Assembly (NCBI GenBank): GCA_034359265.1
Contig: CP136890.1
Coordinates: 83,725,501 to 83,789,500 of the forward strand
Direction of reading: 5' to 3'
DNA: 64,000 nt
Source of the DNA: Canna indica
Taxonomy: Eukaryota > Streptophyta > Magnoliopsida > Zingiberales > Cannaceae
Within the stretch, counting starts at the first letter, position 1; every line of letters begins with the position of its first letter. Made by a program: the position numbers and the translations under genes. The notes under the pieces were generated by a model. It was not told the DNA's origin and made no database searches. It saw only the letters and a list, made by a program, of their open reading frames with translations. This document shows positions 12,563-25,361 of this stretch, piece by piece.

Positions 12563-13477
12563 CTGGGGATCCCCGATACCTACGCCGTCAATGTTTGGAT
12601 TCAGAAGTCCGTCCACCGGTGATCCATCCAGAGGCTAGAATTTCCGATCCTCTCTTGCTCGCTCGATATATCTCACAGCAACGTTAAGAAAACAGAGATT
12701 TTACTTCGACCGGAACATGGAACCAATAGAGATTTTACGTCAACAGATTCTTCAAGAAATGCAAACCACTAAACTTGAATTAAGACCTTCATCGATACAA
12801 AGATCGACGAAGCACTACAGATCGAGGATAATTCTCTGGAATTAGGCAGAGAAGTGCTCGGATTTAGGGTTCCGAAGTAGCTAGGGTTTATCTCATTCTA
12901 CAGGGCACGCAAGGACGGGGAAGAGGCAACAAAAGGGATCGGCTGCAAGGTGCCGTTTAAGAGAACGTGACAAAGTCATCCTGAGGTCTGCCACGTGTCG
13001 TGTGGTATCAAATATGTCCTTCCATTTTAACTCAATCAATAATACTTTACAATAATAGAGCACGCCTTCATCCTCACCCTTCATCCCGCTCGTGCTTCAT
13101 AATCCAACCGTCCATTTAAGTGAGTACTGAGAAGACAGATGTGCGGATTCACCACAGGTTGGGATCCGGTATAGCTTGGACCAAAGACGTTGGCCTTCGC
13201 GACGCTGTGGCACTAGCGAAAGTCGTTCACTCCCACGATCCTGGATAACATCTGCCAATTTGATCGAAAATGGATCATCAACGTACAACATGATATAATA
13301 CATATAATAAAAGATTTAAAAAAATCATATATGATTTTTTTATTTAGTGTGCGTTGTTGAGGCACTGAGATACTCATAAGGATGAAGCAGCCCTATATCA
13401 GAAATGAAGACTCTTTGAAAATATGAACAAGTGGAAGTGGAAGTGACAATAAAATCAGACTTAAATAATATAATATA
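12563..13477. promoter_or_regulatory. Upstream region of the GATA-FAR1 gene
   Basis: No gene seen. On the minus strand this is the likely 5' UTR and promoter of the gene ending at 12562. The 12563-12900 part is less AT-rich and includes a CTAGGGTTT-type motif near 12880, common in plant 5' regions. No TATA box could be assigned with confidence. Confidence 0.4.
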
Positions 13478-14511
13478 ACGAAAAATTATAAAATTGTCCT
13501 TAATATTTTTTCACGAGTACTAAAATACTCTTAAATTTTTTACCTCTTACGTTATAAAATTGGGTACAAAAATACTCATATAGGTAAACGACATTAATTG
13601 AGAGATAATGAAACTGGCGTGACTAATGACTAGAACTGATGATGTGGACATATGACGCGCATGCAGGCCACGGCATTTTTTCACGGGTACTAAAATGCCC
13701 CTAACTTTTTATCACAAGTACAAAAATGTCCCTAACGTTTTCTCACGGGTACTAAAATGCCCCTGACGTTATTAAAAATAGTACAAAAATGACACCAAGT
13801 TAACTTCTGTTAGGTGAGACTTAACAGATATGTCTTGGATGCTGATAGAGGTGTTGACTTTACACGTGGTGCACATGCAGAGAGCAACTTGTCACGCAAC
13901 CGTAGGGGTGAGTAAAAAAAACTAAAAAATCGATTAATTGAAAAACCGGTTTGAAACCAAACCAAAATTTTTGATTAACTAATTTGATGATTTCAGTTTC
14001 AGTTTTTATTTTCTAAATTTTCAGTTTTCGATTTCTTATGTGTCGCTTACGTGACAAGTTGCTCTTTGCATATGTGCCACATGTAAAGTCAACATTTTTG
14101 TCAGCATCTACGACATCTCCATTAAGTCTCACCTAATAAAAGTTAGTCTAGTATCATTTTTGTACTATTTTCAATAACCTCAGGGGTAATTTAACTTCAA
14201 AACAAACGTTATGAGTAATTTAGTACCCGTGAGAAAATGTTAGAGACATTTTTATACCCGTGAGAAAACGTTAGGGGCATTTTAGTACCTGTAAAAAAAT
14301 GTCCTGGCCTACATGCATGCCACATGTCCACATCATCAATCTCAGTCATCAGCCACATCAGCTCCGTTATCTCTCAATTAACGTTGTTTACCTATAGGGA
14401 TATTTTTGTATCCAATTCTATAACATAAGAGGTATTTTTTATCCTAAAAAAATCTTAGGAGCATTTTAGTACCCGTGAGAAAACGTTAGAGGTATTTTTG
14501 TATATTTTCCC
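13478..14511. mobile_element. Fold-back MULE-like element with long terminal inverted repeats
   Basis: A 1034-bp element flanked by the perfect 9-bp TSD TATAATATA (13469-13477 and 14512-14520), as expected of Mutator-like transposition. Its arms (about 13478-13905 and 14043-14511) are inverted copies of each other. The phrases CACGGGTACTAAAATGCCCC, AATTGAGAGATAA and AACTTGTCACG recur in inverse orientation. The centre (about 13905-14042) holds an AT-rich insert starting TAGGGGTGAG that resembles the end of a hAT MITE. No transposase is present. Confidence 0.88.
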
Positions 14512-14779
14512 TATAATATAGAACTATCGAAGGGCAAATAAGACTTTTCATTGTAACTATCCTTTTCAAACACGTCATGCGTCAGTTAACTAACATGGCA
14601 TATATGTATGATAAAGCGATGTATACACTAAGATATATATTACTGATTACTGATGATATTTTTACCCCCGCGTACATTTTGAGAAATAAAGAGATTAGTA
14701 ATTTTTTTTTTCTTTCTTCGTCTTCCTCAACTCCTTGACCTAGCTCAAGCCAAATCGAAGCATCATGTGTCCTTCTACA
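14512..14779. other. Short spacer, possible 5' LTR end of the Copia element
   Basis: No gene seen. The sequence ends CTTCTACA immediately before a primer-binding-site-like motif, so part of it may be the end of a short LTR. The LTR start was not recognised. Confidence 0.3.
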
Positions 14780-14791
14780 TGGTATGAGAGC
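14780..14791 (+). other. Primer binding site (initiator tRNA-Met type) of Copia element
   Basis: TGGTATGAGAGC matches the usual TGGTATCAGAGC plant retrotransposon primer site at 11 of 12 positions and sits just upstream of the gag remains. Confidence 0.6.
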
Positions 14792-14869
14792 ATATTTCTT
14801 TTGGAATTGCTTGAAGCGGACATGAGCTTAAATCAAGCGAATTAAAGCAAATTTGGTTCAATGGCCAGG

Positions 14870-15704
14870 AATCGACGTGCTTCTTCCTCCAGATGGACGA
14901 TATGGGAATCAAAAAATACCCCTGAAAGCGGATCGATAGCGAATGTCACGGTATTGGAATGAAGATAACCCTTCATCTAGCAGAGCAACGACCATCCAGA
15001 TATGGTCCTAGTCTCCGCTCAACTCACTGGACATGTAAATTATCTTGCCTAGAAGGAATCCATGTTAATTTCCCTTTTAGCCAAAAATAAGATAAGTTTC
15101 GTGAATGGATCAATATGCGGGCTCGATGAATCTTCGCACAAGTTTAGAATGTGGCAACGATGCAATGACAATGTGCGTTCCTCGATTTTGCAATCCATAG
15201 CACCGGAACTGAGCTCAAGTATAATATAGGCAAAGACGACAAGAAAGATGTGGATAGATATGGGACATTAGTTTGGAAAGAGCAATGAGCCTCGTATATT
15301 TGATATTGAAGCTCAAATCTATGGAGCAAGACAAGGAAGTTTGTCAATAGCTGCGTACTTTACTAAACTAAAAGCACTTTGGGATGAGTTGGATGTCATA
15401 GTTGTTGGATCCTATTGCAGTTGCGAATTGGGGAATACATACATGGAAAGAAGCCGATTAAGATAGTTCCTAATGAGACTTAATGAATCTTATACATATA
15501 AGGGGCCAGATACTCATAATGAAACCTTTCCCCAACATTGATCAGGCTTACTCCATGTTGGAGCAAAAAGAAAATCAAAGATTAATAGCCGCAACCAACA
15601 ATTCAAGAATAGACATTGCAGCTTTAAATAGCTCAAATCAGGGTCAAGGAAGCAGTAACAGACCCAATAAGCATGAAAATTAGAACCTATCAAGGAAGTT
15701 ATGC
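14870..15704 (+). pseudogene. Copia gag fragment (5' part)
   Basis: Frames interrupted by stops give a recognisable Copia Gag. The N-terminal part around 14990-15120 reads HPDMVLVSAQLTGH ... NYLA then SMLISLLAKNKISFVNGSI. The central part at 15280-15410 reads RIFDIEAQIYGARQGSLSIAAYFTKL, shown here only as its start and end motifs RIFDIEAQIYG and AAYFTKLKALWDEL. An Asn/Ser-rich C-terminal tail follows to about 15680. The matching zinc knuckle is on the far side of the solo LTR at 16797. Gag would have formed the virus-like particle. Several in-frame stops (e.g. near 15415, 15480) show it is dead. Confidence 0.8.
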
Positions 15705-16791
<1,087 letters not shown>

Positions 16792-16796
16792 TATGT

Positions 16797-18305
16797 GATC
16801 ATTGAATGAAGTCAGGACACACACACAATGATCGTTACATTGTACATGGCTATCCTCAAGGGCACAAATTTTACAAAGGGAAACAAAAAAATGGATGAGC
16901 AATCCAATGGTGAAAAGCACATTAACAACATCCAATCAGTAGCTACTAAATGCAATGAGGATCGTACCTAACTTCTGAGCCGTAACACAAAATGAGATAG
17001 AGGGTTCACATGATGGATTCACTAAAGAGCAATACAACACCCACATCAGTTTATTGGGTCACAATCAACCAAAAAATCCCAAACAAATTATGTTCAGTTG
17101 CATGTACTTTCCTAAGCAATGGATAATTGACAATGGAGCTACCGACCATATAGCTTCTAAACAAGTTGTGTTAGATGACATTCCAAAACCCAAATTCAAT
17201 GACAAAATAAATCTACTTGATGGCACTAGCATTCCTATTTCTCACCTACGAACAACCACATAAATAGGCATGTTCAACTACCAATTACCCTTCTAATACC
17301 TACCTTCCAATTCAATCTGATATCAATAAGCAAACTACTAAAGATATGAATTGTTCAATCATTTTTAATTCCAAAAAATTCTTCATTCAAGACCTTGCTT
17401 CGAATAGAATTTTGGGAAGTAATAGAGAGGAGAAAAGTTTAAATCGGTTGACCGAGCCAAACAAACCATCCAAGAAGAGGAGAACCATCCACAAACCTTG
17501 TCTGCAACTTTAGATACGTCATCTCTATGGCATATTAGATTAGATCATATGTCTGTTTCTAGAATGAAACTAATGCCTAAGGAAATTCTTGAATTGAAAA
17601 ATATTCTAAGTTTCTTTTGTAACATTTGGCCCATGGTAAAACATTATAAGCTACCTTTTCCAAACAGCATGAATAAAATCACCAAATGTTTTGAGATGAT
17701 ACACTATGATGTGTGGGGGCCTCACAAAGGTCATACTCATGATGGCTTTAATTATTTTTTGACTTTGGTGGATACTCTAGGTCATGTTGGAATTTCTTAT
17801 TTGCAACTAAGAATCAAGTCCCCAACTAGCTTGTAAACTTCATCAAACTCGTACACAACAAATTCTCCACTTCCATCAAAGTTACTAGAACTGAAAATGG
17901 AAGTGAATTCTTCAACTTCCATATCACTTCTTTTCTAAATAATCATGGCATAGCCCACCAAAGATATTGTGTAGAGACACCTTAGCAAAACTCAGTGGTA
18001 GAGAGGAAACACAGACACATGCTTGAAGTATGAGATTTCAATCACAACTACCACTTGAATTTTGGGGAGAATGTATACGTACTGCCACATGCCTCATTAA
18101 AAGACTACCAACTCCATTGTTGTTTAACAAAAGTCCTTATGAGCTCTTATGCCAAATCAAACCTAAGCTGACACACCTCAAGGCATTCAGCTGTTTAATG
18201 CTGGCCAACAACTTAAGGCAAAATAGAACTAAGTTTGATGAGAGAGCTAGAGAATGTGTTTTCATAGGCCATTATCATGGTAAAAAAGATACAATGTGTA
18301 TGATT
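16797..18305 (+). pseudogene. Copia gag zinc knuckle, protease and integrase remnant
   Basis: Domains appear in the right order in broken frames. A Gag zinc knuckle is at about 16797-16890 (CDH-x3-SGHTH ... YIVHGYPQGHKFYKG). A protease active-site region is at 17118-17160 (WIIDNGATDHIAS, where the usual DSGA/DTGA reads DNGA). The GAG-pre-integrase segment is at 17498-17640 (LWHIRLDHMS). The integrase core follows at 17690-18000, with the first Asp in HYDVWGP, the second in the RTENGSEF region (Asp changed to Glu/Asn context) and the third motif in VVERKHRHMLE. An integrase C-terminal extension runs from 18030 to 18305. The reverse transcriptase that should follow is absent. Frameshifts and the altered protease site show loss of function. 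Confidence 0.88.
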
Positions 18306-19329
18306 TAAAAACATGATAGGATCCACTATAAAAGATAGGGTAGTTAAATGAATATATCATTGACAAATGACAATGCACTTCATTTGTTCTATTTGTGATC
18401 AATTCTTTTATTTTATCAAATTGTATTATGTACTTTGACATTTGTCTCAATTCTAATCTCCCATCAAATATCTGTTGGCAACGCTGTTAAGATGATGATG
18501 TGACTCTCCGACATGGATTAAAATAATATTTTTTATCTAAAAAAATAGAAAGTCACGTCACTTTATATTCAAATAATATAAAAATAATATTTTTTTATAT
18601 TAAGAAAAAACACTCCATGAGTGCTTTGAAGAGAATATCCGTCATGTTCAACGCCGTCAAGCTGCTTCCTTTCGCCACCGCCTCCTACGTTGTTTTGTGC
18701 TGTGGTCCCTCTATTTTACAGTGAATCCCTCCGCACAACTCGTTCCTAATCCACTCAGCCATGACGATGTTGCGCTGCGCTCGCACCCTCTTCTCTCGTC
18801 TCCCTTGCAACTGTCGCAGATATAATATATAATTAATTTTATTAGCTAATAAATAATAATAAATCAAAAAAATAATCTTATTAGATAATAAATAATAATC
18901 ATTGTCATGTGAAGATATAATATACAATTATACTACGAGAATGAAAAAATAAAGCTTATAAAATAAATAATATGCAATACATAGAAAATGTTTATTTAGA
19001 GATAAAATAGATATAAAAAAGTTAAAAGAAAAAACTTTGATATAACATATACTTATATTTATATCTATAATTATAAAGCATAAAAATAAATGCAATAAAT
19101 AAAAATTAAAACAAAAAAAATAATTTGGCTTAGAATTTCGATTTTTCTCTAAAACGTGATAAACACATTGAATAAAATATTAATTAAAAATAAAATAAAA
19201 TTTAACAATTGAAAAACAAATTCTTATTAGATAATAAATCAAAAATTAAGAAAATAATTGTTTTGGTAAATAAAAATATTATATGAAAAGTTATTGATTT
19301 AATTTGAACATTTCGATTTTCTCTAAACT
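18306..19329. other. AT-rich spacer with a MULE-terminus fragment
   Basis: At about 18418-18500 the sequence resembles the terminal inverted repeat of the Pack-MULE at 22614 (shared TATGTACTTTGACATTTGTC, then CTCAATT), but no partner end was found. A short block at 18620-18800 has higher GC, possibly captured DNA. It has an open frame starting at 18617 that I do not recognise. The rest is low-complexity AT-rich sequence. Confidence 0.5.
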
Positions 19330-19724
19330 GAATTCTGTAGGCAACCTAGAATCCAACTTAAAAATTGCTATGGCTGAGGCTAAAAGACTTGAAAGCAAAG
19401 AGGCTAACCTAGTTACTAGGTCTTTCCCTGTCCGATCAAACCAATCTTGATTCATTTTACTCCCTTATTAACAATCTTCGGAATCAAATTAGTTTAAAAT
19501 TGTGGGCTAAAGCTACAATTAAATAGTTTCTTAAAGGAGATAAGAACGGCTTATTTCCATAGGAGGGTTATCTCTAGAAAGATAATCAACTTCATTAATA
19601 GGATTTTAGATGATTCTGGGGTTATCTTTACTAAAGATGAGGAGATTTTGCATGCTTTCGCTATAAATAAAAGAAGCTCTCACTTATCTTATCTTTGATC
19701 AGGAACAATGAATATCCTGCAGTC

Positions 19725-20565
19725 GAAATGACAACACTAGAGGAGAGGGGGGCGAATAGTGTGTTAACTAAATTAATTAGCATAAATCTAATTTTAATCG
19801 TTTACTTAGATCGTTTAGATAAATTATAATTTTACGATTGGATATGAAAGCAAGATAAACAATTAAGCACAAAATAGATTATCAATGCAAACACACAAAT
19901 TTATAGTGGTTCGGCCCCAATGCCTACTCCACTACCTAAGCACCCCGTTTAGGATTTTCAAACTGAGCTTACTAGATTAATTCTTGTTTCCCTTACAATG
20001 ATGACTTTGACTTGAAGAGTCGCACTCTCGCGACCTAAGGCACTTCCACACTCGGAAGTCACCTTCTTACCGAGAGCACTCTTCCACCTCAACCCTAAGG
20101 GATACCTCAACTAATCCTAGTAAAACTATGTTTAGTTACACCGATGGATTTAAACCTTAAACACCAAGGCTATCATCCAATTTCAAGACCTAACAATCCT
20201 AGGTCTTCACACACACAAATCCAAAGTAACGACGTTCAAATAATAATAAAAATACAATCAGAAGAGCTAAAAAAGTAAATCAAGATTAAAAGCTTTTTTC
20301 CAAGCCTTGAAACCTCCAACTCGCCGAGTAGTAGAGCTCGAACTAAATCCCGAGTTGATGAGCAGTTGGCTCTTGAAGAAGAACGTTGACGGAAGAGCAG
20401 AGCGCGCTGCAATCAATTTCTTCGAAGGCTTAAACTCCCTTTTAACTGTTCAATAAAATCTGTAAGAGTGTGAGAGAGAGATTAAATGAGTTAGATGAGG
20501 TATATTTATACCATCTCAAAGAAACGGCAGCTCAACGGACTAAAATCTAGCCGTTACAGCTGCTC
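19725..20565 (-). mobile_element. SIRE-family LTR fragment
   Basis: Closely similar in sequence and order to the 5' part of the LTR at 38127-39521. Shared phrases include ACACTAGAGG, GTGGTTCGGCCCCAATGCCT, CTCCACTACCTAAGCACCCC and CACCTCAACCCTAAGGGA. It lacks the other LTR end and replaces the piece of LINE reverse transcriptase expected between 19724 and 20566, so it reflects an insertion with deletion. No TSD is seen. Confidence 0.8.
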
Positions 20566-20632
20566 GGTCTGAGAACATTCTTTTGGCTCAAGAGATGGCT
20601 CATACCATTTTCAATTTCAAGAGTAAGAAGTC

Positions 20633-21862
20633 TGTTGAACGAATACCCACACTAGAAGGGGGGTTGAATAGTATTGGATGAGTTTTAATTTCTATTCAAT
20701 TTCTTTCGAGTTCGATTTCTAACGCAACCAAATTAATCGTGCAACTAAATTACGATGCTTGACAAATATAAATAGCAAGGTATATCAAATGAGCAACACA
20801 ATGCAAACACTAGCAATTAGAGTGGTTCCACACTAAGAATTTCTAACCAACACTTTATAGACCGTGTTTTCCTTTGAATACAACCGAGGTATTCCTTCTC
20901 AACCCTTTGAGAATGCCTCGAACCTATTCACCTAGGCAAAACACAATTATACAAAGCAAATCCTAAGTGTTTACACTAGCACACCTAGCAAGCTAACAAT
21001 GAAGAAACAAGTTCAAATAATAAGTAAAATTATAATAAAAAGAGCTAAAGAGTAAACCACAACTAAGAGCTCTTTTCCAAGCCTTCAACGCCTCCAACTT
21101 CACAAGATGTTGAGGTCGAATCGAAGTCGGAGTCGAGGGAAGATGAGCGCTTGAGAGAAATCATCAATCGAAGAAGCAAGCGTGAGCAAATCAACTTTGG
21201 AAGGCTTAAATCAAACTTAGGAAGCTTTAGAGAGCTGTTAGAGAGCCTCAATGAAGGTTTGTGAGGGGTATTTATAACTCCTCACACGACAGTTCACTCC
21301 AACGAATATTTTTCTGCCCGTTGGATGCCGTCTGATCGCTTGTCGGTCGATCGTCGGTCGATCGACTGATCGACCGCCCAGCTATCGCAAGCCTACTGCC
21401 CTATTCTGGTCACATTCGGTCGACCGCCTGGTCGACCGAATTCCCTATGTTGATTTCTGGTTTTAGGCGATCGACCAATCAGTCGATCGAATGCCAAGCT
21501 GCACCTTTCTGCCTCTTTTTTGCTTTTGTCGATCGACCAGGTGATCGATCGAATATGGGCTGATGGCTAGAATTTGAAGTTTCTTTCTTGCGCACGTCAT
21601 TTTCGAGTTCCATTACCAAGTTTTGACTTGGATAACATTACAAATAGGCTAGGGATTGATTCCTAGAGGTATATTACATGAAATCTACTTAGTAATCTAT
21701 AAATGCTACACGATTTAGTCGGAGCCTTTTGCATTTCTCTGAGCGAAGTTCGTGCGCATATCGTAACCTCAACCTGTACTCAAAGTATCACAAATATATT
21801 AAATACATATTTATTATCATCAAAATAGAGATCAATGCCTAGGGAGAACCCTTGGGCCAACA
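20633..21862 (-). mobile_element. SIRE-family solo LTR with 5-bp TSD
   Basis: A 1230-bp unit starting TGTTGAAC and ending GGCCAACA, flanked by perfect AAGTC duplications (20628-20632 and 21863-21867). Removing it restores the LINE RT frame from FNFKSKK to SFIMIKLDLEKAF. Its general plan (start motif, GTGGTTC block, CTAGGCAA block, GATC/GACC-rich block, CCAACA end) matches the longer SIRE LTRs at 38127 and 47248. It is a diverged family member. Confidence 0.88.
21310..21560. repeat. Cluster of GGTCGACC/CGATCG palindromes in LTR
   Basis: Within 250 bp there are many copies of short self-complementary words such as TCGATCGAC, GGTCGACC and CGATCGAC, giving an unusually CpG- and GATC-rich patch in an AT-rich region. 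The same patch type occurs at 38725-38830 and 48180-48355 in related LTRs. Confidence 0.8.
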
Positions 21863-22887
21863 AAGTCTTTTATCATGATCAAGCTAGATCTAGAAAAAGC
21901 CTTTGATTCTATTTCTTTGAAAGCTTTTCTTACTGTCCTTGAGATATGTAATTTACCCTCTATTTTTATCAATTGGATTTACATTTGCTTGACTACAACT
22001 TCTTTCTCTTGTATGGTAAATAGTAATCTTTCTTATTTCTTTCAATCCAATAGAGGTATCATATAAGAATATATCATTTCTCCTTTTCATTATATTTTAG
22101 TTGCCCAAACATTGACTCTTCTCATAAATATGGCTGTTCAAAATAATGAACTCAACCCCTTGCGTTTAAATATAACTTTCAGTTAAGCCACCTTCTTTAT
22201 GTTGATGATATCATGCTCTGTTTTAAGGCTAACATTAAAAGTTTAAACACCGTGAAAAATATTGTTGAACACTACCATCTTCTAATTGGGCAAAAAGTTA
22301 ACCATCTCAAGTCCTCTATTTTCTTTCCTAAATACACTCTTATTCCTATAAAAAAACTCCATTTGTCATTTTTGGGGATGACTGAAAGTCATTTCCCATT
22401 TAAATACTTAGGCACTTCTATTTATCCTCGTAGGTCCTTTGAAAATGCTTTTGATTATATTTTTTTAATCCATTAATAGTAAATTAGGTTCTTGGCAGTC
22501 AAACTATTTATCTCAAATAGGTAGACTTACTTCAATTAAATCTATGCTTACATCCATTCCTCTCCACACCTTATATGTTGCTTGGCTTTCTAAGAAGACC
22601 ATGAATAAAATAAGGGAAAATATCTAAATATAGGATGTACTTTGACATTTGTCTCAATTGTGACATGTACTTTCATTTGTCTCATTTGTGTATATGTACT
22701 AAATCATTTGTTTCAATTCTGGCATGTCGTCAAATTTCCGTCAAGCGTCCGTTAAACTAGTGACGTGGCATAATGACCTGTATAAAAAATATTTTTTTAA
22801 TATTAAAATTTTAGTAACTTAAAAAGTGGGTCCACTCCTCTCCCTCTCTCTCCTTTCTCTTCTCTCTCTCGTCCGCAAGCTCGATCA

Positions 22888-23063
22888 TGAGACTACGATG
22901 AGCCCGTCAGCGCCTATCGTCCGCAAGCTCGCAGTCGTGGTTATCGACGCTCGCAATCATGTTCCTAAGGACGAACACGTCACATCGAGTCCGTACGTCA
23001 TCGGGTTTGATGGGCAGCACAAGCGAACCCACACCATCGTCCACGTCATCAACCCACATTGGC
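22888..23063 (+). pseudogene. Captured C2-domain exon, MCTP/QUIRKY-like
   Basis: The frame reads VRKLAVVVIDARNHVPKDEH, then SSPYVIGFDGQHKRTHT, then a HVINPHW end. This follows the N-terminal C2 domain of plant multiple-C2-domain-and-transmembrane proteins (MCTP, including QUIRKY), where KLVVEV-DARNL-PKDG, SSPYV, GQ-KRT and NP-W are conserved. Only about 55 residues are present, and the fragment is followed directly by the protease fragment in a run-on frame. Calcium-binding Asp positions are partly lost. It is a captured fragment and not a functional gene. Confidence 0.75.
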
Positions 23064-23815
23064 TTCTTCTTCCTCCAAAACACTACATCTCTTCCTCCTT
23101 TTCACCTGCAGGCTGCAGCTTACTCTGCAGCAGTTGGCCAACTGCTTTCGGCGTCTTCACCAACAACTTGAAGTACGTTGACACCTTCTCAAGTCCAGTG
23201 AACGCAGCTACTCCGCCGGCCTCAACCACTTCGCTCACCTCACCAATGAAGAATTCCTCGCCGGCCACACCGGATTAAAGCAATTGAACGCCTCCAAGCA
23301 AATGGCCTCCCACTGTCGACCAGAGATCGAGAGGAGTCGTCATTGCCGCTGAAGATCAAGGCTCTTGTGGTAGGAATTTTGAGCTCTACATTAACATGAA
23401 CATTAATCTTATATAAATTTTGTAATTGAATTAATTAACTTTCGTCGATTAATTAATTTATGGGTTAATTACTAAATATATCCCAACTTTTGAGGTGTTT
23501 CCCAAATCTATTCCCACTTTTAAATTTTCTCAATTCAATACATCACTTTTCGATTTGTAACAAATCTATCCCACCGTTAACGGGATGTCACAACAGCTGT
23601 GGGCACGCTGACGTAGATTAATAGCCCAGTCAGTATCCAAAAATAGTAATAAAATATTAAATTAAAAAATATCCAGTCAGCATCTCTCACTTTTTTTTAA
23701 CTAATTTTTTTGTGGGCCCCACCCAACCCAGTCAGCAAATATTAAATTAAAATATTACAAGTGGGAGATGCTGACTGGGTTGGGTGGGGCCCATAAATAA
23801 AAATTAGTTAAAAAA

Positions 23816-25361
23816 GGTTAATTACTAAATATATCCCGACTTTTGAGATGTTTCTCTAATCTATCCCCACTTTTTAATTTTTTTAATTCAATACACCACT
23901 TTTCGATTTGTAACAAATCTATCCCATCGTTAATGGGACGTTACAACAACCGTTTGGATGCTGACGTGGGCATGCTGACGTGGATCAAGAGCCCAGTCAG
24001 CATATGAAAATATTAATAAAATATTAACTTAAAAAATACCCAGTCAGCATCTCCATTTCTTTTAACTAATTTTTTTTTGTGAGCCCCACCAAACCCAGTT
24101 AGCGGATCGGATTGAATCCTAAACGATTGATCATATGAAGGCGGAGAATTGGAGGTCGACTGCGATGACGACGGCGAAGGCGTCGAGGAGGAGCAAGAAG
24201 ACAATGGAGACGGGGTGCCCCAAGGGGTCATGTCCATGGGGTAGCTGCCGAGGACGCAAAGGAAGAAGGTGAATTCCTCGATCTTGGCCAGGGCATTCTG
24301 GGCACGGGTCTCTACCATGGACGCCTGCGGGAGGCTCTCGATCTTGGTGAAGCTGATGTCCCAGAAGACGGAGGTGGAGAGCACCTTGAAGAGCACGGAG
24401 GTACCCTCACGATCGTGGGCGAATCAGTTGGTGCGCGGGATGATGGGCTCCTGTGATTGTAGCCATTTCACGAAGCCTATTGTTGGCCACGTACTCGGCG
24501 ACGTCAGCTGTGTCATCGAACGCCTCGTGGATGATGTTGAGTCCCAGGTGGGTGAGGGTGAGCTTGCACTGAGCCAATGCCTGTGGTGGCTCATCACCTC
24601 GGTCAAGTATTCCTTGCGCCGCCGCCTCACACTACGCGCCCGGCACACCCTAGTATGCCACGCGGAGCCTCAACCTGTGCATCGGCGCTGGCGACAAGTT
24701 CGCGATTATCAGTGACTGCAGAAGATTCGAGATCAGCACCAGATCTAACGCACCGGCCGTCGCCGCCGCCGCCCTTGCCATCAATGATGCGGAGCCCGTG
24801 CTCGCACCTTTGATGGCGGTAGGGAGGCGGTGGTTTGTGAGGCCACTGTTGTTGTTTTCAGGGGCAGCGGCAAAGGGGTCGTCGAAGGGGCGGGGGACTT
24901 GTCAGAAGATGAGCCGGAGGCGACGACGGCCCTACTGGAAATGATGGCGCTGGAGGTCTGCCAGTCAAGGTGGCTGACGCTGAGGGCGCCGGGGAAGGGT
25001 GTAGAGTCCTGGTGGTGGATAGAGCAGACGGTCAGGAGACAACCACAACGTTGACGATGGATGAAAAAGGCGTAGCTGGGGGCGGTTGAATTAGGTGTGG
25101 TGGTGGGGTGAGAGGATAGCATGGTCGTTGCCATGGGGCCCACACAAATAAATTTATTTTAAAAAAATTAGATTTGCTGACTGGGCTCTCGATCCACGTC
25201 AGCTGTCCACATCAGCATCCAAACAGCTGTTATGATGTCCCATTAACGGTGTGATAGATTTGTTACAAATTGAAAAGTGATGTATTGAATTGAAAAATTT
25301 AGAAAGTGATGATAGATTAGGGAAACACCCCAAAAGTCGGGATATATTTAGTAATTAACCC
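23816..25361. mobile_element. Innermost MULE carrying a captured coding-like fragment
   Basis: Ends GGTTAATTACTAAATATATC and the inverse AGTAATTAACC, the same terminal family as the element it sits in. Flanks are A-rich (GTTAAAAAA and CCCAAAAAA), so any TSD is imperfect. Its interior (24080-25143) is GC-rich and unlike its surroundings, as expected for captured exons. Confidence 0.75.
24080..25143 (-). pseudogene. Captured coding-like sequence, family not recognised
   Basis: GC-rich block read best on the minus strand. One frame starts at 25143 with a Ser/Thr/Pro-rich N-terminus. Another around 24560-24440 reads LGLNIIHEAFDDTADVAEYV. A third at 24396-24170 reads [20 protein letters not shown] then a [16 protein letters not shown] segment. 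The fragments are separated by stops and frameshifts but have amino-acid composition like real protein. I do not recognise the family. It lies wholly within the innermost MULE, so I infer capture from a host gene. Confidence 0.5.
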
